NCBI GenBank assembly: GCA_050012675.1
Contig: JBEKGS010000006.1
Location: forward strand, 124,001 to 188,000
From: Fen-455 sp050012675
GTDB lineage: Bacteria > Actinomycetota > Acidimicrobiia > Acidimicrobiales > Bog-793
Length of the DNA: 64,000 nt
Direction: 5' to 3'
The notes beneath the pieces were generated by a model. That model saw only the letters and a program-made list of their open reading frames with translations. It searched no databases and was not told where the DNA came from. A program made the translations under genes and the position numbers. Positions 44,143 through 52,314 of this stretch are shown here, piece by piece (positions within the stretch are counted from its first letter, which is position 1; each line of letters begins with the position of its first letter).

Positions 44143-45183
44143 GTGAACGGACGCGAGAGGATCCTCAATCTCATAAAGGGGCAGCCGGCGGACTGCTTGG
44201 CCTGCATGCCGATCACGATGATGTTCGCAAGCGACCTCTATGGCGCCCACTACGTCGAGTACGCGACCGACCACCGCGTTCAGTCCGCCGCCCAGGTGAA
44301 GATCGCTGAACGCTTCGACCTCGACCACGTCAGCGTGATCTCGGACCCGGCGATAGAGGCATCCGACTGTGGCGCCGAGGTCGTGTTCTTCGAGGATGCC
44401 CCGGCAGCATTCAAAGAGGACGCATCGCTGCTCCGCGACAAGTCTGTGCTGAGCGGGCTCAGTGTGCCCGATCCACGCCGAGGTCCGCGGATGAGCAACC
44501 ATGTTCTGGCAGTGAGGGATCTCGCCCAAGCCGTCGGTCACGAACGCCTGGTCGAGGGATGGATCGAAGGACCGTGCGCTCAAGCAGCTGATCTCCGCGG
44601 CATCAACCGCCTGATGCTCGACTTCTTCGACGACCCGGCGTTCGTACGCGAGCTCGTCAACTTCGTGGTCGAGCTCGAGATCGGCTTCGGGCTGGCTCAA
44701 GTAGCAGCAGGGGCCGAACTGGTCGGCATTGGAGATGCCGCCTCGTCTTTGATCGGGCCGGGTCTGTACGAAGCCTTCATCCGGGCAGGGCAACAGCGCA
44801 TTGTCGCGGCATTGCACGCCGCCGGTGCCATCTGTCGGCTTCACATCTGCGGCAACAATCTGCCACTTCTCCCGAGCGCGGCCGAGCTCGGCTGCGAGAT
44901 CATCGACGTGGACGGACCCACGGTGCCTATGAGCGAGGCCCGCCGGGCCACCGGCGAAGAGCAGGTGCTCTGCGGGAACCTCGACCCCGTGCGCTCGGTC
45001 CGTGATGGAACGCCCGAGAGCATCCGAGGCGAGCTAGTCGAGTGCCATGTTGCCGCCGGGCCTCGTTACATCGTCGCCGCAGGCTGTGAGATCCCACGCG
45101 GAACAGCCTTGGAGAACCTGGAGGCGATGGTGAGCTTCGCCCACGAGACCACCGCCGACTTGGCAGAAGGAACGCCGCGCTAG
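44143..45183 (+). CDS. UroD/MtaA/CmuA-family methyltransferase-like protein
   Basis: A 346-residue protein with the uroporphyrinogen-decarboxylase fold. It carries the zinc-ligand pattern of corrinoid-dependent methyltransferases (MtaA/CmuA): His234-X-Cys236 (LHICGNN) and Cys315 (AAGCEIPRG). Substrate-pocket residues of true HemE are not apparent. The gene starts with GTG at 44143, 70 bp after the dppF-type gene, and is probably in the same operon. No corrinoid-binding protein is in the window. It could demethylate a methylated compound imported by the transporter, or act in another one-carbon transfer. Confidence 0.82.
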   Translation: MNGRERILNLIKGQPADCLACMPITMMFASDLYGAHYVEYATDHRVQSAAQVKIAERFDLDHVSVISDPAIEASDCGAEVVFFEDAPAAFKEDASLLRDKSVLSGLSVPDPRRGPRMSNHVLAVRDLAQAVGHERLVEGWIEGPCAQAADLRGINRLMLDFFDDPAFVRELVNFVVELEIGFGLAQVAAGAELVGIGDAASSLIGPGLYEAFIRAGQQRIVAALHAAGAICRLHICGNNLPLLPSAAELGCEIIDVDGPTVPMSEARRATGEEQVLCGNLDPVRSVRDGTPESIRGELVECHVAAGPRYIVAAGCEIPRGTALENLEAMVSFAHETTADLAEGTPR

Positions 45184-45210
45184 TCGCCGATTGGGCGAAG
45201 GCCGACCTCT

Positions 45211-45225
45211 GGTTCTCGAAGAACC
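45211..45225. terminator. Terminator-like hairpin between convergent genes
   Basis: GGTTCT-CGA-AGAACC is a perfect 6-bp stem with a 3-nt loop, located in the 45-bp gap between the stops of the UroD-like gene (plus) and the Gfo/Idh gene (minus). A second weaker stem, TCGCC/GGCGA, precedes it near 45184-45198. Likely bidirectional. Confidence 0.5.
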
Positions 45226-45228
45226 CGG

Positions 45229-46227
45229 CTACACCGGTTCCATGCGTCCGCTCGCGATCGAGCGGTTCACCGCCAGTGAGACGAGCAGGGCCGTGCGCGC
45301 CTGCTCGGCCGTGCCTTGCTCGGGAGCTTGGCCACGCTCAACAGAGTCGAGGAAGTGGGTGATCTCGGCCGCCCAGGCATCGCCGTTGTCGACCGGCACT
45401 ATGGACTCGCCCTCGGATCGGAAGACGTGAAGACCACGCGCTGACGTCGGGCTGCCGACGTTGCCGCCGTCGACTGCCGGGGCAGCGCTGAAGGCGTGCT
45501 CGGCGGCCCCCCTCTCGCAGAGCACGCGGATGCCGCTCGAGAAGGGAAATGAAGTGGGCATCGCGCTCCCTGCCTCGGCGAAGCCACATGCACCGCTTTC
45601 GTACTCAACCACCGCGAGGACGTGGTCTTTCTTGGGACTGCGGGCGAGCACGCGCGCCGGCCTGCCGAGCAACCAGTTCATCTGGTCGAGATCGTGGAGC
45701 AAAAGGTCCACCGCCACGCCTCCCGATCGTGAGATGTCGGCCATCCAGTCGTTCCAGTCCGCCGGCGGTGACAGTCGGTAGGTCGACACCGAGCGCGGCG
45801 GGCCGAGCTCTTTTGAGGTGATGAGTCGGTGCAGCTCGACGTATTCGGGCCAGAAGCGCAACACGAGGGCAACCATGAGGAATCGGCCGCTTGACGCGGC
45901 TGCCGCGACGATCGCGTCGGCGTCCTCGACGCTGAGCGCGATGGGCTTTTCCACGAGCACGTGACGCCCCGCCGCGAAGGCCTTCTCGGCGGCCGGACGG
46001 TGCAGATGCGTCGGCAGGCAGATGTCGACGACGTCGACATCGGGGTCGGACACTGCTTGATCGATCGAGTCCAAATGGCGCGCCCCGAGCGAGGCGGCCA
46101 GGCGCAGAGCGCGTTCCTCGCCGAGAGAGCACACGCTCACCACGCGGACGCGTCCGCCGAGCTTTTGATAGCTCGCAGCATGGGTGGTGGCCATGAAGCC
46201 GCCACCGAGAATCGAGACGGTGATCAA
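45229..46227 (-). CDS. Gfo/Idh/MocA-family oxidoreductase
   Basis: A 332-residue NAD(P)-dependent sugar/inositol dehydrogenase-like protein. The Rossmann motif ILGGGFMATTHAASY is at the N-terminus, EKPIALSVEDAD carries the conserved catalytic Lys in EKP, and HDLDQMNWLLG supplies the His/Asp-type active-site segment. TTG at 46227 is chosen because GGGAGG lies 7 nt upstream; the frame continues to 46368 without family similarity. It is probably part of the catabolic island with the isomerase/epimerase gene just upstream (158-bp gap). Confidence 0.88.
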   Translation of the reverse strand: MITVSILGGGFMATTHAASYQKLGGRVRVVSVCSLGEERALRLAASLGARHLDSIDQAVSDPDVDVVDICLPTHLHRPAAEKAFAAGRHVLVEKPIALSVEDADAIVAAAASSGRFLMVALVLRFWPEYVELHRLITSKELGPPRSVSTYRLSPPADWNDWMADISRSGGVAVDLLLHDLDQMNWLLGRPARVLARSPKKDHVLAVVEYESGACGFAEAGSAMPTSFPFSSGIRVLCERGAAEHAFSAAPAVDGGNVGSPTSARGLHVFRSEGESIVPVDNGDAWAAEITHFLDSVERGQAPEQGTAEQARTALLVSLAVNRSIASGRMEPV

Positions 46228-46385
46228 AGTGAATCCTCCCGTTCGTCGGCCCTGAGCGCGCCAAGCTGGCAGGTCCCGGTCCGAGCAGTCGTCATAGCGT
46301 GCCCATGAGGCGCTTGCGATCACCTCGGCGTCGACTCGCCGGCGAACAGAGCTCGCTCGCCGTGGCACCTTGTTTCATCGTGGGA

Positions 46386-47183
46386 TCAGCTGAGTCCGAG
46401 CGCGCTCAGATGCTGATAGGACGCTCGCATGCTCCGGTTGACCTCCTCCAGAGACGGCCATGGCCTGTCGCCGCGAAACTCGATTTCGACCGACATTGGA
46501 CCGCGGTAGCCACCGGTGTCGAGGATCTCAATCACCCGGGGAAAATCCACCGTTCCCTCACCACAGGCAGGGAAGTTCCAGTTGCCCTTGCCGCCCGCAG
46601 TGTCTTTCAGGTGCACATGGGCGAGATAGGGGACAATACCAGGGAGGTCGTCCACGGCTTTCTTGCCGGAGTAGAACTCGACGTTTCCTGTGTCGTAATT
46701 GACCCGGACCCATTCGCTCCCGATCCTTTCGAGCAACTTGAGCGTTATGTCGCTCGAGGCCATGATGTCACCGTGGATCTCTAGAGCCACGACCACTTTC
46801 ATGAGTGCGGCCGCCTCCGCGAGCGCACCGACATGGGCAAGGAATGCGGACTCGTTCTCGTTGGCGCTCTGGTGTCCGCCGACGGCGGTGTTCAGCACCT
46901 GGAGTCCGAAGTCCGCAGCCCAGGCGAGCGCCTTGATGGCGTAGTCGACGCCCTCGTCTGTTGTGAGGTCCGAGTGGGCGCTCAGGCTCGTCGCCGAAAG
47001 CTCTCTCTCGTCGAGCTTCGTGCGCACTTTGGCTGGCGCATCGTCCAATGAGACGTGCTCGGTCCAGCCGGGCACGGCGCTCATCTCGACGCCCTTGAAA
47101 CCCGCGCGGGCGATCCCGTCGAGTGCCTCTTCGAAGCTGTAGGTGTGGTAGCAATTCGTGTGTCCAGCAAGAGGGAACGACAC
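46386..47183 (-). CDS. Sugar-phosphate isomerase/epimerase (xylose-isomerase-like TIM barrel)
   Basis: A 265-residue AP-endonuclease-2-fold protein. GIARAGFKGVEMSA, SAHSDL, ALEIHGDI with its Glu, NYDTGNV and AHVHLKD (His and Asp) match the metal-binding pattern of IolE/IolH/hydroxypyruvate-isomerase-like enzymes. The metal would be Mn2+, Co2+ or Mg2+. GTG at 47183 follows AGGGAG. Together with the Gfo/Idh gene it suggests isomerisation and oxidation of a keto-inositol or glycoside-derived sugar, but this is inference. Confidence 0.86.
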   Translation of the reverse strand: MSFPLAGHTNCYHTYSFEEALDGIARAGFKGVEMSAVPGWTEHVSLDDAPAKVRTKLDERELSATSLSAHSDLTTDEGVDYAIKALAWAADFGLQVLNTAVGGHQSANENESAFLAHVGALAEAAALMKVVVALEIHGDIMASSDITLKLLERIGSEWVRVNYDTGNVEFYSGKKAVDDLPGIVPYLAHVHLKDTAGGKGNWNFPACGEGTVDFPRVIEILDTGGYRGPMSVEIEFRGDRPWPSLEEVNRSMRASYQHLSALGLS

Positions 47184-47616
47184 CGTTTCTCCCTAAGCTC
47201 GTTGGTTCTGATGGCGCCTGAGCGCCCGAAGTACATGGCCACGAGGTGTGTGGCAGTCTAGACAAATCAAGCACGCCAGAAAGGTTGGTGTGCCGATCGG
47301 AAGGATCACCCTGGAAGAGCTGAGGACACTTCTTGATGATGCCTACCCGTCCTAACATATGCACGGTGCCTGTGTCAAAGCGTGGGCGCCCCTAAGAGAT
47401 CGACCAGCCGGTGCCTCTGTAAGGTTAAATAGATCCCGCCAATGGGCTCTCCAACCCAGGGTCTCGTCGCTCTCGCCGTGCTAGCAGGACGCCGGGGGGA
47501 TGGGAAGGACCCGGATCGCGGGTTGATCGGTCACCGTCGTAGGACCCACGCGAGCCACGAGGTCCGTCGGTGTGACGGCGCAGGCTCCGCGACGCACAGA
47601 CGCCTACGTGAAGTTC
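47184..47616. other. Intergenic region with possible terminator and a short ORF
   Basis: 433 bp between the isomerase gene (its 5' end) and the two-domain GNAT gene (its 3' end), both minus-strand. I see no confident gene. A 22-codon plus-strand ORF at 47290-47355 (reading PIGRITLEELRTLLDDAYPS) looks protein-like but is too short to call. Short stems GGACC/GGTCC and CACCG/CGGTG at 47532-47572 form an imperfect hairpin 45 bp after the GNAT stop and may terminate that gene. Confidence 0.35.
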
Positions 47617-48573
47617 CTAGGGGACGTGTCGTTCCGGATCAGCGCGCCGGGACTCGAACTGCAGGGCGTAGTAGTCCTCGGTTCCCATGACATCGAACCC
47701 GCAGCTCAGGTAGAGGTGAAGCGCGGCGTCGTTGGCGACCGACACCTCGAGCCCGATCTCCGTCGCGCCTTCGGCCTTGAGGTCCCTGGCGAGAGTCGAC
47801 AGCACCTGCCGGCCGATCCCGCGTCCCCGGTGCTCAGGCACGACGGCAAAGCCGTAGATACCCGCCGAGCTACCGTCCCGGTCGACCCGGACCGTTCCGA
47901 CCGGGACGTTCGCATAGTCGATTACGAGTGTTCCGGAAAACTGCCTGGCGAGCATCTCGACCTCCTTGTCCTCAAGATGCTCGGCGGGAAGGCCAAAAGC
48001 CTCGCTCAGGCAGGACAGGACAAAGCGCGCGTCGCCGAGCACTGCCCGGCGGATGGTGACGGCGGGATCGGCGACGATGCGGTCGGGCTCGCGTCGAAGC
48101 GTCATGCGGTGCTCCGAGTGCTCGATCGCGGCCCCTCGGTTTCGGGCAAAGCAGGACCCCGACTCGTAGAGGCGGTCCACCACGATGAGCGCCTGAGGCA
48201 CGTTGCGCCGGGCCAGCTCAGCGGTGGCGGCCTCGAACAGCCGGGAGAAGATCCCTTGTCGGCGCGCGGAGGGACGGACCATTCCGCACAACTCGACCTG
48301 GTCCGAGCGGAATCCGTAGACACCGAGGAACCCGACCAGGCCCTCGGGCCCGATCCACAGGAAGTCGTTGACCTGACCGGAGGGTCTCGACTGAAGGATC
48401 CCGAACTCAAGTTTCAGGCGTCCCCCGTCAACGGCGACGCAGTCTCTGGCGAGATCTTCGATTGCCCGGAGATCCTCCGGCCCGAGCCCCGGCTCGCAGC
48501 GGAGTCGACCGGGAGGTTGTTTCCCACGGCTCGGCGAGTCCACCACGCGCCCGGTGCTGGCACGTTGTTCCAC
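47617..48573 (-). CDS. Two-domain GNAT acetyltransferase (mycothiol-acetyltransferase-like)
   Basis: A 318-residue protein made of two GNAT folds, as in MshD/mycothiol synthases. The N-terminal copy has VELCGMVRPSARRQGIFSRLFEAA, and the C-terminal copy has IYGFAVVPEHRGRGIGRQVLS (an intact RGxGIG acetyl-CoA loop) and VSVANDAALHLYLSCGFDV. The first domain's loop is less conserved and may be catalytically weak. Similarity to MshD is by architecture only; no mycothiol gene is adjacent. GTG at 48573 is the frame start. The substrate is unknown. Confidence 0.8.
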   Translation of the reverse strand: MEQRASTGRVVDSPSRGKQPPGRLRCEPGLGPEDLRAIEDLARDCVAVDGGRLKLEFGILQSRPSGQVNDFLWIGPEGLVGFLGVYGFRSDQVELCGMVRPSARRQGIFSRLFEAATAELARRNVPQALIVVDRLYESGSCFARNRGAAIEHSEHRMTLRREPDRIVADPAVTIRRAVLGDARFVLSCLSEAFGLPAEHLEDKEVEMLARQFSGTLVIDYANVPVGTVRVDRDGSSAGIYGFAVVPEHRGRGIGRQVLSTLARDLKAEGATEIGLEVSVANDAALHLYLSCGFDVMGTEDYYALQFESRRADPERHVP

Positions 48574-48880
48574 ACCGGGAGGTTATCTGGCGCCTGAGCG
48601 AGCCGGACAAGGCAAAAAGCCACGAAGGGCTCGTCACGCCGAAGGCCACCAACGACTGGAGTGCACTAGTCAACGGCTGGGACATCTCGGCACTGACCAG
48701 CTCAAGGTGTCGATGATGTGGCCAGCTTCGTCCGGGGCCGAGGTCGTGTTCGGAGCCGCACCTGGAGCTACGTGCACCTAACTGTCGAATCAGGGGTCCC
48801 GACGCTGCGAGCTCGGTCACCGAGAGACATTTGAGGTCACCAGCTTGTCGAGGCGGCCTCGGAGCACCGCTTTTGGAGCG
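48574..48880. other. Intergenic region, nothing recognised
   Basis: 307 bp between the two-domain GNAT gene and the stop of the Nramp-related gene, both minus-strand. No ORF with plausible protein features and no strong hairpin or promoter consensus was seen. It presumably holds the GNAT promoter. Confidence 0.3.
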
Positions 48881-50557
48881 TCAGTGGCCGAGCCCGAGCT
48901 GCACTGCCTTCACGACGAGGAGGACGACCGCGAGGACCAGGTAGACGCTGAGTACCCGCATTGACAAAGTCCGCGAGCGCGACCACACGGGTCGCTCGAG
49001 GAGGGCGAGCTGAGGCATTCTCCAGGTCTCACGCCGAACTCTGGTCTCGCGTTCTGTGGCCGCGGCGAGTTCGGCGGCGAGGCGGCGCTTGGCACGCTGG
49101 CGAGGAAGCAGCGCCCACGAGCCCAGGCCGATGAACGCGGCCACGATGATCGCTCCCATGTAAAGGGCGAGCGAGGTGACTTCCAAGTTCGGGAACACCG
49201 TGGTCGTCATCAAGATGAGCGACAGCGCCAGAAGCACCGACACGACCAGGCCCGCCAAGGCGTTCAGCCACGGGCGGTTCACCCACGGCCCGAGAACCCC
49301 CTTGTCGTTGCAGAGCAAGAGAAGGAACACCGTCGCGCTCGGCAGGAGGATTCCCGCCAGTGCCTGAACCGCGGTCGTGATCAGCCCCAACGGAGCGCTC
49401 GGGATAAGGACGATGCCCGCCGCGCAGATCACGAGCGCAGTGAAGAGGATGTAGAACTGCCTCGCGTCGGCGAAGCTGCGGTGGAGGGAATGCCGCATAC
49501 CGAAAATGTCGCCGAAGGCGTATGACGTCGAAAGCGTGACAGCGGCCGCTCCGATGATCGATGCGTTGAGCAGCACAAGGGCGAAGAGCGCTCCCGTTCC
49601 GTGCCCGACGGTGTGCTCGAGTCCACGGGCCACGCCAGCGGCGTTCGTGAAATGGCCGGCGAGGCCGGTGCCCCGGAACGCGAAGGCGGCCGTCACCACA
49701 ACAGCGCTGGCGGCGACCACCACGACGATCGAACCGATGAACGTGTCCGCCCGTTCATAGTTGATCCAGCGTGGCGTGATCCGCTTGTCGACGATGTTGG
49801 ACTGTTGGAAGAACAGCTGCCACGGCGCGACCGTCGTTCCCACGATGGCGATGATCAACAGCACCGCGGTCGAGGTCATCCCACCACTGGCTCCCGGGAT
49901 AAAGAACCCGCGCAGTATCGGGCCGGCGTGGGGATGGACCAGGATCACGAGCGGGATGGCGAGGAAATTCACCGCCACGAAGATGAACATGAAACGCTCC
50001 CAGCTGCGGAAGCTGCCGGTCGCGGTTATGGCGATCAGCCCGAGCGCGGCGACGGGGACCGAGATGTAAGGAGATATGCCGAAGTAGTCGAGCGCAAGGC
50101 TCACGCCGATGAACTCGGTGACGATCGTGAGGAAGTTCAGGATGAACAAGTCGCCGACCGAGAAGGCCGCCCAGAACTTCCCGAAGCGCTCCTTGATCAG
50201 TCGGGCGTGGCCGACGCCCGTCACCGCCCCCAGCCGCACGACCATCTCCTGGTTGACGATCAGGACCGGGACGAGCAGCGGCAAGGTCCATAGGAGGGTG
50301 AGACCGTAGTTCTGACCTGCCTGGGCATAGGTCGCGACACCCCCGGCGTCGTTATCGCCCACCATCACGATGAGGCCGGGGCCGACGATGGCGAGCAGGG
50401 TGAGGAGCTTCTTGCCCCAGGATCGCCGAGCTGCGAGATCGTGCTCGCTGATCGTGCCGAAAGCTCCCTGGATGTCACCGAGGTGTGCGCTGTCGAGAAC
50501 CGCCGAGGAACGCTCCTCGGGCTCCTCGTCCTCTGCAGCCTGCAGGTTCTCGACCAT
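48881..50557 (-). CDS. Nramp-related divalent-metal transporter lacking the TM6 methionine
   Basis: A 558-residue membrane protein with at least 11 TMs and a 45-residue acidic cytoplasmic N-terminus. The Nramp signature in TM1 reads GDNDAGG (67-73) instead of the classic DPGN, and TM6 reads TTVAPWQ (241-247) instead of the usual MPHN-type motif, so Ala replaces the Met that selects Mn2+/Fe2+. This resembles Nramp-related (NRMT-like) proteins described as Mg2+/Mn2+ transporters. ATG at 50557 has GAGAGG within a base-paired leader. An MgtE-like soluble sensor gene lies upstream on the same strand. Mg2+ is favoured by context; Mn2+ is possible. Confidence 0.85.
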   Translation of the reverse strand: MVENLQAAEDEEPEERSSAVLDSAHLGDIQGAFGTISEHDLAARRSWGKKLLTLLAIVGPGLIVMVGDNDAGGVATYAQAGQNYGLTLLWTLPLLVPVLIVNQEMVVRLGAVTGVGHARLIKERFGKFWAAFSVGDLFILNFLTIVTEFIGVSLALDYFGISPYISVPVAALGLIAITATGSFRSWERFMFIFVAVNFLAIPLVILVHPHAGPILRGFFIPGASGGMTSTAVLLIIAIVGTTVAPWQLFFQQSNIVDKRITPRWINYERADTFIGSIVVVVAASAVVVTAAFAFRGTGLAGHFTNAAGVARGLEHTVGHGTGALFALVLLNASIIGAAAVTLSTSYAFGDIFGMRHSLHRSFADARQFYILFTALVICAAGIVLIPSAPLGLITTAVQALAGILLPSATVFLLLLCNDKGVLGPWVNRPWLNALAGLVVSVLLALSLILMTTTVFPNLEVTSLALYMGAIIVAAFIGLGSWALLPRQRAKRRLAAELAAATERETRVRRETWRMPQLALLERPVWSRSRTLSMRVLSVYLVLAVVLLVVKAVQLGLGH

Positions 50558-50559
50558 GG

Positions 50560-50630
50560 TGACCTCTCGCGCCGCCTTAGGCGTCGTCGGTGTGTAGGCG
50601 TGACTGATCGCGCACGCACACCAGAGGTCA
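50560..50630 (-). promoter_or_regulatory. Structured 5' leader hiding the ribosome binding site of the Nramp-related gene
   Basis: TGACCTCT (50560-50567) and AGAGGTCA (50623-50630) are perfect 8-bp complements. In the minus-strand RNA they form a closing stem whose 3' arm contains the Shine-Dalgarno, 2 nt before the ATG. Inside are CGCC-TTA-GGCG (50573-50583) and a longer arm with GGTGTG (50589-50594) pairing CACACC (50617-50622), continued by GCGTG/CACGC. The layout is that of a three-way junction. It matches no riboswitch class I know. Confidence 0.5.
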
Positions 50631-50906
50631 AGTGCCCTCAGCGGGGCGGCCGCTCCGACACAGCGTGCGCGCGAAGTTGGTCAGGTAACCAACCGTCGGT
50701 ACTCAGGGGTGCTCCATTTCTTGGCCCATCGTCAGCCTGCCCTTGACCGAGTGGCGCCGGCGGGTACCGGCTTCAACCCGGCGCGCGCCGAGAGCACTCA
50801 GATCACCGTTGCCGGATAAGGCGTGGCTGCTTGCGGGCAGATCTTACCCGCTCAGCCCGTTGTTGCGATATCCGAGGGAGGCGCCCCAGAAAGGCCCGTT
50901 ATGTCG
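50631..50906. other. Remainder of the gap between the Nramp-related and MgtE-like genes
   Basis: With the leader this makes a 349-bp gap with no supported ORF. No sigma-70 consensus was identified with confidence. Its length suggests the Nramp-related gene has its own promoter rather than relying only on read-through from the MgtE-like gene. Confidence 0.3.
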
Positions 50907-52166
50907 TCACTCGTCGGTGGCTGTCATCCCGAAGTCGCGGCGCCAGCCCGTTGGCAGGAGGAGCTCCAGCACGTCATCGACCGTGACAACGCCGATCATC
51001 CGGTGATTATCGTCGATGACGGGAGCCGCGGAGAGGTTGAAATCCGACATCTTCCGGACGATGGCGTGGAGGTCGGCATCGGGTCTGACCGCCACGGGGT
51101 CGAGATCGGCCACTTCGCCGATGCGTGCTGCCGGCGGGCTCTTGATCAGCCGGACGACCGAGGCGGTGCCGGTGAGGCGGCCGTCCTCGTCGGTGGTGTA
51201 GATGACTCCGAGCGCTTCGGGCGCCACGGGGCTCCGGCGGATCTCCTCGAGAGCGTCGGACACGACCGTGGTTCCGAGCAGTGCGAGGAACTCGGGGCTC
51301 ATGAGGCCGCCAGCGGTTTCGGGGTTGTAGCTGAGCAGCGCCCGGACCTTTGCCTGGGTGGGCTGGGGGAGGGCTTCGAGCACCGAAAGGCGGCGATCCT
51401 GGTCGAGATCGGCGATCAGGTCGGCAGCGTCGTCGGGTTCCATCGTGGCCAGCAGACGGCCCGCCTCCTTGTCGGTCCGTGTGCTCAGGAATTCGAGCTG
51501 GTGTTCGGTGTCCAGCTCCTGGAACACATCAGCCTCGAGCTCGAGGTCCTGGCCGACGGCATTGATGATCTCCTCGCCCTCCTCGTGTGAGGCGGCTTCG
51601 ACGAGATCGGCGATCTGGGCGGGGTGCAGTCGGGCCAGCTTGCGGTACGGGATGCGGAGCATGGCCGTCGGAACGTGGGAGACGAACGGTTGGATGCTCT
51701 CCCAGTCCACGATGGCTTTCGCAGGTATGCGTTGTGCGAGGGCACGGGGGAGCATCCTGCGCAGCACCGGTCGGCTGGTCGGGTCGACTCCTATCACCTC
51801 GAAGGTGCCCTCGACGAGCGCGATCTCGATCTCGTTGGCACGGATGAGCCGGGCGCCCACGATGTTGATCAGGTGCCTGCCCGACAGGTCCTTGGTGAGC
51901 AGAAGCTCTCCCGGTCTACGCTCGAATCGGGCGAGGTTGAGCGTCTCCCCCTCAAGCTGGACGCATCCCGGGCGCACGCCCGCGATCATCGAGATGGGCA
52001 CGAAGAGCTCCCGCCGGCCGATTCTCGCGACGATCCCGGTCACAGGGGGATGTGCCTGGTCGCCCTGGCGCGCGATGACATCCTCGACTCGGCCCATCCG
52101 TTCCCCGTCACTGCCCAGAAGCGGGCTGTGGACGATGCCGGAAAGATGGATGATGTCGGCGGCCAT
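50907..52166 (-). CDS. Soluble MgtE-like Mg2+-sensor protein (PRC-barrel, MgtE N domain, CBS pair), no membrane domain
   Basis: A 419-residue protein. An N-terminal PRC-barrel-like segment (GIVHSPLLGSDGERMGRVED) precedes an MgtE N-domain of helical repeats (LHPAQIADLVEAA, ELDTEHQLEFL, MEPDDAADLIADL, ETAGGLMSPEFL). A CBS pair follows (VSDALEEIRRSP..., ADLHAIVRKMSDFNLSAAPVIDD), ending at VDDVLELLLPTGWRRD. In MgtE channels these domains bind Mg2+ and gate the pore, but here the five-TM channel domain is missing. Located upstream of the Nramp-related transporter, it is a likely Mg2+-dependent regulator of that transporter. ATG at 52166 is preferred to the frame start at 52193. Confidence 0.87.
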   Translation of the reverse strand: MAADIIHLSGIVHSPLLGSDGERMGRVEDVIARQGDQAHPPVTGIVARIGRRELFVPISMIAGVRPGCVQLEGETLNLARFERRPGELLLTKDLSGRHLINIVGARLIRANEIEIALVEGTFEVIGVDPTSRPVLRRMLPRALAQRIPAKAIVDWESIQPFVSHVPTAMLRIPYRKLARLHPAQIADLVEAASHEEGEEIINAVGQDLELEADVFQELDTEHQLEFLSTRTDKEAGRLLATMEPDDAADLIADLDQDRRLSVLEALPQPTQAKVRALLSYNPETAGGLMSPEFLALLGTTVVSDALEEIRRSPVAPEALGVIYTTDEDGRLTGTASVVRLIKSPPAARIGEVADLDPVAVRPDADLHAIVRKMSDFNLSAAPVIDDNHRMIGVVTVDDVLELLLPTGWRRDFGMTATDE

Positions 52167-52314
52167 CAGGCTGAGGCCCAGCGCGATCGGCACATGGCGA
52201 TCCGCACGGCTTCATAGTAGTGAAGACCGCGAGGGACTGGGAAGGGTCTGTCGCGGCCGGCCGGCGGGTCGGCCGCTTTGCGTATCGGAGTCGTGCGGGG
52301 GAGGCTAGACGGTC

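Noticed and set aside
49601..50293. 230-residue plus-strand frame, highly charged (Asp/Arg/Glu/His)
   Set aside because: Antisense to the Nramp-related membrane protein; hydrophobic codons read backwards give this pattern.
50558..50906. M-box or yybP-ykoY riboswitch before the Nramp-related gene
   Set aside because: I looked for the conserved sequence blocks of both and did not find them; only the local RBS-hiding structure was kept.
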